6,845 bases of DNA from Thiomargarita sp. GTDB taxonomy: Bacteria > Pseudomonadota > Gammaproteobacteria > Beggiatoales > Beggiatoaceae. Below the pieces are notes generated by a model. That model was not told the DNA's origin, made no database searches, and worked only from the letters and a program-made list of their open reading frames with translations. Location of the stretch: positions 1-6,845 of the forward strand of contig JAUXCJ010000055.1 of NCBI GenBank assembly GCA_030618965.1, given 5' to 3'. Of this stretch, positions 1-6,521 are shown one piece after another. Position 1 is the stretch's first letter; the number at the start of each line of letters is the position of its first letter. The position numbers and the translations under genes were made by a program.

Positions 1-274
1 CATAAGGAAATAATCCATATAGGTATTTGCTATTACCTTTGTCAGCACCTAGTTCCTTTTGGGCGACTTTAGTAAGCTTTCGCATAGCAGGCGCAGTGCC
101 ATGCTCATGGTAATAGTGCCGTATCATTTTAATAACTTCCCAATGCTCCTCTGTGAGTTCCAGTTCATCTTTTTGAGCAAGTGCCTTGGCTAAATCTTCG
201 CTCCAATCTGATAGGTTTACTAAATAACCTTGAGGATCGGTTTCTATTGTTTGTCCGTTGACTTCAATTTGCAT
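1..274 (-). CDS. dsrC/tusE: DsrC/TusE-family sulfur-relay protein, 5' part (runs off left edge)
   Basis: A reading frame opens at ATG 274-272 and stays open for 91 codons to the window edge. The translation begins MQIEVNGQTIETDPQGYLVN and contains LTEEHWEVI (residues 40-48), APAMRKL (61-67) and KGNSKYLYGLFPY (79-91). These are hallmark blocks of the DsrC/TusE/DsvC family. Members are about 105-115 residues long, so only the C-terminal arm is missing. That arm carries the conserved penultimate cysteine, and in true DsrC a second cysteine. These proteins carry persulfide sulfur, either to tRNA 2-thiouridylation (TusE) or to and from dissimilatory sulfite reductase (DsrC). Which role applies cannot be decided without the arm. 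The acidic DELELTEEHW segment resembles DsrC of sulfur oxidisers at least as much as E. coli TusE. No strong Shine-Dalgarno is visible before the ATG. The gene is separated from the PKD gene by 135 bp and has its own promoter, so it is probably transcribed independently. Confidence 0.93.
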   Translation of the reverse strand, partial: MQIEVNGQTIETDPQGYLVNLSDWSEDLAKALAQKDELELTEEHWEVIKMIRHYYHEHGTAPAMRKLTKVAQKELGADKGNSKYLYGLFPY

Positions 275-329
275 AATTTATTTATACGATTAATTGTTGA
301 GTAAAATAGTAAGATATTTATGACACCCA

Positions 330-357
330 ATTATAAGGGTTTAATGTCATATATCAA
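330..357 (-). promoter_or_regulatory. Predicted sigma-70 promoter of the dsrC/tusE gene
   Basis: On the minus strand a -35 hexamer TTGATA (357-352) is followed, after a 16-bp spacer, by a perfect -10 hexamer TATAAT (335-330). A transcript would start near 323 and leave a leader of about 49 nt before the ATG at 274. The site lies in the 135-bp gap after the PKD stop codon. Its direction, spacing and position all fit the downstream gene. Confidence 0.65.
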
Positions 358-409
358 GATAATTTTGTAGGAACTGAGCAAATTTGTCACTTTCCTGCAC
401 TGTTAGTTT

Positions 410-3400
410 CTATCTTTTTATAACATGTATCATACGTTTATCCCAGTTACTATCGCAATCTGTGCCGCTGTCGTCTTGTACCTGTAGACGTACAGTGTAA
501 TTTCCTGGTTTGTTGTAGGCATGAAATACTTGCTTACCATTAGCTCGGTTGCCATCACCAAAATGCCAGGTATATTTTAGCTTGTCAGCATCTACATCTA
601 TTGAATTGCTGGCATCAAACAAAATAGCATCATGGGCTCCACCACTGAAAAATGGTTCATCTGACAGTTTTATTTCTGCAACAGGTGGGTTATTGACTTT
701 GATATTCCTCACACTGGTTGCTGTTTGGCAAATGCTACCGGAGTTATCACGAATCTGTAATGTTATTTTGTGTAAACCGGTTTGTTTGAATATATGGCTT
801 ACTTTTTTACCTTTGCCTTGGTCATTTTCCCCAAATTGCCATTGGTAAGCACTGATATGACCATCAGGATCATAGGAACTACTCGCATCAAATGTGACTT
901 TTTCACCAAGACACACTTGTTGCTTGGCTCTGATCTCTGCTTGTGGCGGTTGATTAATACGAACTAGCTGATTTTTATTTGTCAGTGAACTGCCATCATC
1001 AATTTCTAGCCTGCTTGTATAAAGACCCGGGCCGCTATAAGTGTGAGTCACTTTTTTTCCTTTAGCAGTTTCTCCATCACCAAAATACCATTGCCAGCGT
1101 TTAATCCGAGTTTCTGAACTAATCGTATCAAATATGACTGATTCACCAACACAATAAGCTGGTTTTGATAATTGAATAGCGACTTTAGGCGGAGCATAAA
1201 CTTGAACCTGCAAAGTATCCTCGTTATAACTGTTACTCAAATCAAGATTATCTTTGACACGTAATTTCACTGTGTAAAGACCGGCTTTATTGTATTGATG
1301 ACGAACCTGATAACCGCTACCAGTTTGCCCATCGCCAAAATCCCATTGATAGTCGCTTAATACGCCATCTGGATCACTTGACGCTGAGGCATCAAAAAAT
1401 ACTACCTGATTCAATAAGACTTGTTGGTTTTCACCCGCTACTGCTACTGGTGGCGCATTAACAGTGATTTGTTGTTGTATAACAGACTGATTACACAGAT
1501 TTTGTGACTTATCTTTAAGCGTTAGTTTCAGAAGATAAACCCCTGGTTTTGTATAGCGATGTTCAACCACTTCGCCTTCATCATATTGACCATCACCAAA
1601 ATCCCATAACCTTTGACTAATCGGCCTTGTGCCTGACTGAGTGGCAGAAAACTTAGTTGTTTCTCCAACTGGAATTTCACGCGGTGCTGACAGAATAGCT
1701 GTTGGTGCAGCAATAACTTTAACAATTAAATTGTCACTGTGAACATTGGCACAAGTTCCGTATTTATCGCCTGTAATCGTCAAATTAACAGTGTATATCC
1801 CCGGCGATTCGTATAAATGAGTTGGGGTTGCACCACCCGTCTTGCTGTTGTCGCCAAAATCCCAATCATAGGCATTGACTACCCCATCGGAATCGTATGA
1901 ACCACGACCATCAAAATAAACTGGTGTATGTGTGCAAACAGTTTGATCCTTGCCGGCATTCGCAATGGGTGCTTCGGCAATCTTTACCAGAAACTGAGTG
2001 CTATCTGTATTACACTGTAAACCTGAATCATCTTCAACTGTTAATTTTATGGGATAAATACCAGCCTTTTTAAAAGTATAAATAGGATTTAAACCATCCA
2101 AGCTCATTCCGTCCAAATTCCATGAATATTTTAGCTTACCGCCATCAGGATCATAGGATTGACTAGCATCTAATAAAACCACTTCACCTGCACAGGATTG
2201 TCGATTTTTTCCAGCATTAGCAACAGGGGGATGGTTAATAATCAGTTCTTGAGAAGTGATATGAGTAGCGTTTGCTAAACCTGTACCATCATCGACTTCC
2301 AATGTGACAGGATATTTGCCAGCTTTAATATAAGTGTGATTCACTATAACACCTGATTGTATGGGTGTACCGTCACCAAAATCCCAACGGTAATGCAATG
2401 GATCACCATCGGCATCGGAAGAGTTTGAGGCATCAAATGAAAGAATGTGTGAACAGCTTTGTCTTTGTTTAGCTATTTCTTTGCCTATTTGCGCCACAGG
2501 TTGATGATTAACATAAATAGTTAAGCTATCTTCTGCTTGTGAATTGCTAGCTCCGCTATTGTCTGTAATTTGTAGTTTAGCCGTGTAAATACCAGGTTTA
2601 GTAAAACTACGCTTGATTTTGCGTGTATTTGCAGAACTTTCGCCGTCACTGAAAAACCACTGATAACTTTTAATCTTACCGTCTGGATCATAAGATCCAA
2701 CCGCATCTAGTTCTACCAGTTCATTCGGGACGGTATGAATATCCACGCCTGCCCGTGCAATCGGTAGAGCATTAACTGTAATGATGGCTTCATCAAAACT
2801 AATTGCTTGACTATGACCAGTATCATCAGCGACTCGCAATTGCACCCGATAAACTCCAGGTTGTTTAAAAGCATAGAAGGGATTTTCTTTGTCGCTGCTA
2901 TCACCATTGCCAAAATCCCAGTGCCAATTGACAATTTTTCCGTCACCATCAAAGGAACTTTGAGCATTAAAAGGGATAATTTCTTCTGGTATTACCAAAC
3001 GATCCGGGCCAGCATCAGCAACTGGTTTAGCATTAATCGTAACTTCTAAACTGTCACTATGATATTGACTGGAAGTACCTGAATCATCAGTAACAGTTAA
3101 TGTAACTGGATAAATTCCGGGATAGCGATAAATATGGCTTGTCCGAACCCCTGTACCCTGTTGTCCATCGCCAAAATTCCAGTGCCAAGCCGTGATTGAA
3201 CCGTCTGGATCGTATGACTGACTACCATCAAAATGTATTTCACTGACAGTGAGAAGCTGGTCTTCACCTGCCTTAGCAATCGGTGGTTTATTAATCACTA
3301 CTTGAAATTTGGTGCTACTAAGATCACTGCTGGTACCAGAATCATCTTTAACCGTAAGCTTAACAGTATAAGTGCCAGAATCAGTATAAGTATGTTCAAT

Positions 3401-5230
3401 TTTACTGCCTTTGCCCTTATTCCCATCACCAAAATCCCAAAACCAATCAACAATCTTACCATCTGGATCAAAAGAATCGATACCACTAAAATATAAGCTT
3501 TCTTTCCTAGCTGCCCTGTTTGTATTAACACTAGCGATAGCTTCTGGAACATGATTCACTGCGACGGTTAAATAATCTGAAGTACTGCTATTTACGAGCT
3601 TGGCATTATCTGTAACAGTTAATGTGACTTTATAATTGCCATCTTTTTGATACTTATGACTAACTATTTTGCCAGTAGCTTGGCTACCATCACCAAAATC
3701 CCACTGATATTGAATAATATTGCCATCAGTGTCAAAACTGACGCTGTCATTAAAATGCACATCTTCAAGTATCGCAGCACGTTTATTTGCACCTGCATCT
3801 ACAATAGGTGCTGTATTAATCCAGACTTTACGGGTACTTGTAGCAAAGTTACAGGGACTTGAAGAATCATCTTCCACTCGCAAATGGAGTTGATACAAGC
3901 CCGGATGTTGATACGTATGGCTAACATTGATTCCAGTAGCTGTTTTTCCATCACCAAAATCCCAGAAAAACCGCTTGATTTCACCATCTGCGTCAGTAGA
4001 ATTAGCCGCGCTAAAATGTAATTTTTCTGCTGGCATACCCATCACGGTACTATCTCCACCTAAGTCAGCAATCGGTGATTTATTAAGCACCAACTGGAAT
4101 TTTTTTCTACTCCGATTAGCCACATTTGTAGAATTATCTTGCACTGTCAATTGATAGGAGTAAGTACCTAATTCTTTATATTTATGAATCACCCGTACCC
4201 CTTTAGCACTTTTACCATCACCAAAATCCCATAAATACTTGGACACGCGCCCATCTTTATCTTGTGACAAAGAACCATCAAAAACCACAGAATAACAATC
4301 CGATAAAAATTCAGTCTTTACTAATGGTATAGGGAGTTTATTGTGATGAACTAAACGAATAGGTAATTCTATAGATAGAGGCACTTTATTTTGATCTTGA
4401 ACCGAGAGAATCAAAGTATTGGAACTGCGGGTTAGGCTTTTAACAATTAAAGCCGCCAGTTCCTGAGTTGGTGCTGGTGTGACTGACAATTTTTCTTCTA
4501 CCCATTTACCTTGATTAGAAGCTTTTAGCGGCAAATGAGAACCAAATGGCGTTTCAAACCAAAATGAAGCTCGATCTAAATCAAAATTACGAATATACAA
4601 AGTTTGGGTATTGCTTGGAATCAAAAAACGAAATTCGGGAAAAGCACTCTGTTTCTTAGGAATAGATACTGTGGGAGCATAACTAAAGAGCTTAACACCG
4701 ACTGGTTTTTCATTTAGCTTAGAACTACTAACTATCACATCAAATACATTACCATCATTACCTTTTTCACCCTGTACCAATAATTTGAAAAGATAATAAT
4801 CACCAACTTTTTTTCCATTTTGAGGAATTATTTTGGCTAAAGTGTACCAATGATTATCAGTCAAAGAATCAGTTTCAAAAGACTTTGAAATTATTAGCTT
4901 ACCACTACCACCATACAAACTAAAACGGGTACGAGTATTCCAATTACCAACAGATTCCTCAGACTTATTCCAGGAACCCAACTCATCCCATGCACCTCCA
5001 CAATCGGGGTCAAAAATTCGCACATAGAGTGGCTTTTTAATGGATTTGGGTATTTTAAAAAATATAATCTGGCTAAAATTATCGTCACCATCGTTAGGAC
5101 TCGCATCATTGCCAAAAGTCACTAAGGGTAGAGTAGTAGTATTCAAAGCCTGAGCTGATAAACTGACTATAAATAAGCCAAAAATCGCTGCTAATAAACG
5201 GATAAAATAATTTTTTGGGGGAGTTTGCAT
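410..5230 (-). CDS. Secreted protein with 15 tandem PKD domains
   Basis: This gene encodes 1606 residues from ATG 5230-5228 to TAG 412-410. Residues 1-28 form a Sec signal peptide: basic start (K6, R11), hydrophobic core (12-24) and AQA before the likely cleavage at 28/29. Residues 29 to about 297 are a beta-rich region with two related segments (57-76 and 200-219) that I cannot assign to a family. Residues 298-1606 are 15 PKD (polycystic kidney disease) beta-sandwich repeats, each with a W-x-FGDG-like turn and an H-x-Y-x(3)-G-x-Y strand. The protein stops right after the last PKD strand. There is no transmembrane anchor, LPXTG, PEP-CTERM, OmpA-like or catalytic domain, so it is probably an exported adhesin-like or structural protein. 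PKD domains generally mediate protein or carbohydrate contacts; the ligand is unknown. Only a weak purine stretch (AAGAAAAATT) precedes the ATG, and an attC site lies immediately upstream, so the promoter is unclear. Confidence 0.95.
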   Translation of the reverse strand: MQTPPKNYFIRLLAAIFGLFIVSLSAQALNTTTLPLVTFGNDASPNDGDDNFSQIIFFKIPKSIKKPLYVRIFDPDCGGAWDELGSWNKSEESVGNWNTRTRFSLYGGSGKLIISKSFETDSLTDNHWYTLAKIIPQNGKKVGDYYLFKLLVQGEKGNDGNVFDVIVSSSKLNEKPVGVKLFSYAPTVSIPKKQSAFPEFRFLIPSNTQTLYIRNFDLDRASFWFETPFGSHLPLKASNQGKWVEEKLSVTPAPTQELAALIVKSLTRSSNTLILSVQDQNKVPLSIELPIRLVHHNKLPIPLVKTEFLSDCYSVVFDGSLSQDKDGRVSKYLWDFGDGKSAKGVRVIHKYKELGTYSYQLTVQDNSTNVANRSRKKFQLVLNKSPIADLGGDSTVMGMPAEKLHFSAANSTDADGEIKRFFWDFGDGKTATGINVSHTYQHPGLYQLHLRVEDDSSSPCNFATSTRKVWINTAPIVDAGANKRAAILEDVHFNDSVSFDTDGNIIQYQWDFGDGSQATGKIVSHKYQKDGNYKVTLTVTDNAKLVNSSTSDYLTVAVNHVPEAIASVNTNRAARKESLYFSGIDSFDPDGKIVDWFWDFGDGNKGKGSKIEHTYTDSGTYTVKLTVKDDSGTSSDLSSTKFQVVINKPPIAKAGEDQLLTVSEIHFDGSQSYDPDGSITAWHWNFGDGQQGTGVRTSHIYRYPGIYPVTLTVTDDSGTSSQYHSDSLEVTINAKPVADAGPDRLVIPEEIIPFNAQSSFDGDGKIVNWHWDFGNGDSSDKENPFYAFKQPGVYRVQLRVADDTGHSQAISFDEAIITVNALPIARAGVDIHTVPNELVELDAVGSYDPDGKIKSYQWFFSDGESSANTRKIKRSFTKPGIYTAKLQITDNSGASNSQAEDSLTIYVNHQPVAQIGKEIAKQRQSCSHILSFDASNSSDADGDPLHYRWDFGDGTPIQSGVIVNHTYIKAGKYPVTLEVDDGTGLANATHITSQELIINHPPVANAGKNRQSCAGEVVLLDASQSYDPDGGKLKYSWNLDGMSLDGLNPIYTFKKAGIYPIKLTVEDDSGLQCNTDSTQFLVKIAEAPIANAGKDQTVCTHTPVYFDGRGSYDSDGVVNAYDWDFGDNSKTGGATPTHLYESPGIYTVNLTITGDKYGTCANVHSDNLIVKVIAAPTAILSAPREIPVGETTKFSATQSGTRPISQRLWDFGDGQYDEGEVVEHRYTKPGVYLLKLTLKDKSQNLCNQSVIQQQITVNAPPVAVAGENQQVLLNQVVFFDASASSDPDGVLSDYQWDFGDGQTGSGYQVRHQYNKAGLYTVKLRVKDNLDLSNSYNEDTLQVQVYAPPKVAIQLSKPAYCVGESVIFDTISSETRIKRWQWYFGDGETAKGKKVTHTYSGPGLYTSRLEIDDGSSLTNKNQLVRINQPPQAEIRAKQQVCLGEKVTFDASSSYDPDGHISAYQWQFGENDQGKGKKVSHIFKQTGLHKITLQIRDNSGSICQTATSVRNIKVNNPPVAEIKLSDEPFFSGGAHDAILFDASNSIDVDADKLKYTWHFGDGNRANGKQVFHAYNKPGNYTVRLQVQDDSGTDCDSNWDKRMIHVIKR
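413..4339 (-). repeat. Array of 15 PKD domain repeats within the secreted protein
   Basis: The repeats cover residues about 298-1606. The anchoring tryptophans are W334, 423, 510, 598, 684, 771, 858, 949, 1037, 1123, 1209, 1296, 1381, 1464 and 1555, so the period is 83-91 residues. Most repeats carry SxDPDG about 12 residues before the tryptophan, then WDFGDG, then HxYxxxGxYxVxLxVxDxSG, then a linker such as PPVANAG. Degenerate turns occur in repeat 6 (FGNG), 7 (FFSDG), 9 (NLDG), 10 (FGDN) and 14 (FGEN). At DNA level the only conspicuous conservation is the stretch coding for WDFGDG, so the array is old and diverged rather than recently amplified. Confidence 0.93.
4574..5062 (-). repeat. Internal duplication in the N-terminal region of the PKD protein
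   Basis: Residues 57-76 and 200-219 share the pattern F-x-x-I-P-x(5-6)-L-Y-x-R-x-F-D-x-D. The first copy reads I60 P61 ... LYVRIFDPD and the second I204 P205 ... LYIRNFDLD. The 143-residue spacing suggests two copies of one beta-rich domain between the signal peptide and the first PKD repeat. This is seen by eye only and the domain is not assigned to a known family. Confidence 0.5.
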
Positions 5231-5238
5231 AATTTTTC

Positions 5239-5294
5239 TTATAACGGCTAAGCCGCGCGGTATTTTTCGCGTCGGCTTCAGCGCATTGTTAGGC
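5239..5294 (-). other. attC: attC integron recombination site 1 (array-distal)
   Basis: On the minus strand this 56-bp site starts with a perfect RYYYAAC box, GCCTAAC (5294-5288), and ends with GTTATAA (5245-5239), which keeps the GTT crossover triplet but departs from GTTRRRY. Between them is an imperfect palindrome. On the plus strand AAGCCG-CGCG (5250-5259) pairs with CGCG-T-CGGCTT (5268-5278) across an 8-nt loop, leaving T5272 unpaired. Outward, GGCT (5246-5249) can pair with AGC and C around an unpaired G5283, and TAAC (5242-5245) pairs with GTTA (5288-5291). The AAGCCGAC/GCGGCTT arms resemble those of aadA-type cassettes. It lies 33 bp after the stop of the broken DUF5615 gene and 8 nt before the PKD start codon. 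Confidence 0.82.
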
Positions 5295-5327
5295 TTTTTG
5301 TTTTTGAATTTGAGCTGCTTTCTTAAT

Positions 5328-5697
5328 TTAGGTATTTTTTTGGAATGGTAATATATTTATTCGATGTCGTTTTGAACTGATTGTTATCAATGCACCTTCG
5401 TTTAGTTCTTTCATTCCGGTTTTCAATACTTCAAGTACAATCGTTCCCGCTTCTGAAGGCAAGATATTAACCATTCTTAGCTGAATGACACTTGGTACTT
5501 TAGCGTTTGTCGAATAGAGTAATGCACCACGATCAAGATCATGAGTAAATACTATATATTCATTTATCCGTGCCCAATCCATGATAACTGGGTCTTTGGC
5601 ACGAATATCTCCAACTTTACTCCAGTGAACTGAATCATAACCGGTATCATTGAGAAATTTCTCCCATATTGGTATTCATGTCTGGAAGAATTTTCAT
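5328..5697 (-). pseudogene. DUF5615 (PIN-like, Mut7-C type) toxin gene with a 5-nt frameshift deletion
   Basis: The gene opens at ATG 5697-5695, overlapping the DUF433 stop codon (ATGA). It reads MKILPDMN and then leaves frame, hitting TGA at 5649-5647 after 16 codons. From 5672 the next frame is open for 114 codons to TAA 5330-5328. That frame carries the rest of the family: PIWEKFL, VHWSKVGD, a FTHDLDRG block with the family's acidic residues, PSVIQLR, and a C-terminus ending near INILPF. Family members read roughly MKILLDMNLSPxW, so the two codons for LS have been replaced by a single A (5673), a net loss of 5 nt. With it restored the protein would be about 124 residues, normal for this toxin family (presumed RNases partnered by DUF433 antitoxins). 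The lesion is not in a homopolymer, so a sequencing slip is less likely. Internal ATG 5582 could give only an 84-residue fragment lacking the N-terminal active-site aspartate. Confidence 0.85.
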
Positions 5698-5930
5698 GCG
5701 GTCTCTAATTCTAATTCATATTCTTCTGCTCTCCAAGAAGCATACGCTAATGCTGTATAAACATCGTCTTTTTCAATATATGGATAAAGATTTAGTAACT
5801 CTTCTATTGTTATACCTGTAGATAGCAATCCGGTGATAGTTCCCACAGTCACTCTTATTCCACGGATACAGGGTTTTCCTCCCATTACATTTGGATCTAT
5901 TGTAATGCGTTTTAATTCTGGAAAATTCAT
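5694..5930 (-). CDS. DUF433 family antitoxin
   Basis: This ORF encodes 78 residues from ATG 5930-5928. The signature IDPNVMGGKPCIRGIRV (residues 11-27) is the DUF433 core. It is followed by GLLSTGITIEELLNLYP (34-50) and a final helix with ALAYA (60-64). DUF433 proteins are small winged-helix-like DNA-binding proteins (VapB45-like). They are typically encoded just upstream of, and overlapping, a DUF5615 PIN-like toxin, which they are thought to neutralise and autoregulate. That arrangement is seen here with a 4-bp ATGA overlap, but the toxin frame is broken, so this antitoxin appears orphaned. It is the first gene of integron cassette B, 20 nt after the GTTAGGT box of attC site 2. The length is normal and a strong ribosome binding site supports the start. 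Confidence 0.92.
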   Translation of the reverse strand: MNFPELKRITIDPNVMGGKPCIRGIRVTVGTITGLLSTGITIEELLNLYPYIEKDDVYTALAYASWRAEEYELELETA

Positions 5931-5934
5931 CTTT

Positions 5935-5940
5935 CACCTC
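5935..5940 (-). promoter_or_regulatory. Ribosome binding site of the DUF433 gene
   Basis: GAGGTG ends 4 nt before ATG 5930 on the minus strand. It is the clearest Shine-Dalgarno in the window and fixes the start codon. Confidence 0.75.
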
Positions 5941-5950
5941 TATTTTCTTG

Positions 5951-6020
5951 ACCTAACGATTACCATCACTTGCCGTTTGGAGCGTAGCTGAAAACGGTCA
6001 AGTGGATGGTTTGGTTATGT
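5951..6020 (-). other. attC: attC integron recombination site 2
   Basis: On the minus strand this 70-bp site begins with ACATAAC (6020-6014), one mismatch from RYYYAAC, and ends with a perfect GTTRRRY box, GTTAGGT (5957-5951). On the plus strand CCATC-ACTTG-CCGTTT (5963-5978) pairs with AAACGG-T-CAAGT-G-GATGG (5992-6009). That is 16 bp of stem around a 13-nt loop, with T5998 and G6004 left unpaired on one arm. An unpaired T and G on the recombined strand are the recognition marks described for attC/integrase complexes such as the Vibrio cholerae repeat. The vapC stop codon (TAA, 6017-6015) lies inside the first box, a common arrangement in cassettes. Confidence 0.85.
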
Positions 6021-6422
6021 TTTTTTAATCCACTGAATACAGCAGTCAATATCTGTTTGATTAAAATCATTTCCTTTGAATAGTAGTGGTTCATGGCGCA
6101 ATTTAGCAGCAGCATAGGAAAAACAATCCCCAAAATTAAGTTTTGCTGGATGTCTACCCTTTCCAAAATCACGATATGCTTGACAAGCTGTAGTAGCATG
6201 TTCTGCCGTAACCGGAATAACCTCAATTGCAATTTTATCCATAAGTAAATTAAGTGCTTTCACACCGTCACTACCACGCCTATTTTCAATAACAATGGTT
6301 GTTTCCACAACTGAAACTGCTGAAATAAGACGTACTTGATCTTGCTCAATGGCTTCAGCTAATTGCTTGGCCTCTGACTCGGATTCAAGAATAGCTATCA
6401 AAACGGAAGAATCAATGACCAT
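6015..6422 (-). CDS. vapC: VapC family type II toxin, PIN-domain ribonuclease
   Basis: This ORF encodes 135 residues from ATG 6422-6420 to TAA 6017-6015. It has the full PIN-domain layout: MVIDSSVLIAIL with D4, SVVETTIVIE with E40, a LNFGDCFSYAAAK block with D99, and LLFKGNDF with D119, followed by TDID (123-126). The acidic residues that bind the catalytic metal are all present, and the length is usual for VapC, so the toxin looks functional. VapC proteins cleave specific RNAs, often initiator tRNA or rRNA loops, when their VapB antitoxin is lost. The start codon directly abuts the TAA of the vapB remnant (TAAATG), so translation is probably coupled. No clear Shine-Dalgarno is seen. The stop codon lies inside attC site 2, marking this as the last gene of cassette A. 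Confidence 0.93.
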   Translation of the reverse strand: MVIDSSVLIAILESESEAKQLAEAIEQDQVRLISAVSVVETTIVIENRRGSDGVKALNLLMDKIAIEVIPVTAEHATTACQAYRDFGKGRHPAKLNFGDCFSYAAAKLRHEPLLFKGNDFNQTDIDCCIQWIKKT

Positions 6423-6521
6423 TTACGTTGGCATCCCATTATTATCATAACCAAGAATATCATTTGGTATCCTGTCATCTAATAATGGGAGAGATGAACA
6501 ACTTTTTCCAATTTCCAACAT
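6423..6521 (-). pseudogene. vapB: C-terminal remnant of a PSK-type (Rv0623-like) VapB antitoxin
   Basis: An ATG at 6521-6519 opens a 32-codon frame ending TAA 6425-6423, flush against vapC. It reads MLEIGKSCSSLPLLDDRIPN and then DILGYDNNGMPT. This matches the C-terminal end of PSK-type VapB antitoxins, which typically finish with a CAALPVLDxRxxDEILGYDxxGLP-like tail just before vapC. The rest of the family protein (about 50 residues with the DNA-binding N-terminus) is missing: an in-frame TAA lies two codons upstream and the sequence before it is not VapB-like. The remnant overlaps the end of the upstream antitoxin-like ORF in another frame. The surviving part is the toxin-binding segment, so a neutralising peptide is conceivable, but no ribosome binding site is seen. 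Confidence 0.7.

Larger units (their letters stand above)
5245..5956 (-). mobile_element. Integron gene cassette B: DUF433 gene, broken DUF5615 gene, attC
   Basis: The predicted unit runs from the G/TT crossover in attC site 2 (after G5957) to the crossover in attC site 1 (G5245). It is 712 bp, a usual cassette size. The first gene starts 26 nt inside the cassette with a good ribosome binding site and no room for a promoter of its own. This is typical of cassettes expressed by read-through. Content and attC orientation agree (genes, then attC, all on the minus strand). Confidence 0.72.

Noticed and set aside
369..396. Hairpin AGGAA...TTCCT after the PKD stop codon as a terminator or attC
   Set aside because: The stem is short and interrupted, no T-run follows on the minus strand, and no GTTRRRY box lies at the right distance. 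It supports neither call.
402..408. GTTAGTT near the PKD stop codon as an attC box
   Set aside because: It departs from GTTRRRY, and no pairing partner or imperfect palindrome was found between it and the dsrC/tusE start.
549..4154. Several plus-strand and alternative-frame ORFs of 60-99 codons inside the PKD gene
   Set aside because: They repeat at the PKD period because they are shadow frames of the WDFGDG-coding DNA.
413..4339. CRISPR-like or satellite repeat suggested by recurring CACCAAAATCCCA
   Set aside because: The motif recurs about every 260 bp because it encodes the conserved PKD turn. Flanking DNA is diverged and coding.
5966..6232. 88-codon ORF overlapping vapC and attC site 2
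   Set aside because: It is a different frame of the same strand under a clearly coding vapC and shows no recognisable motif.
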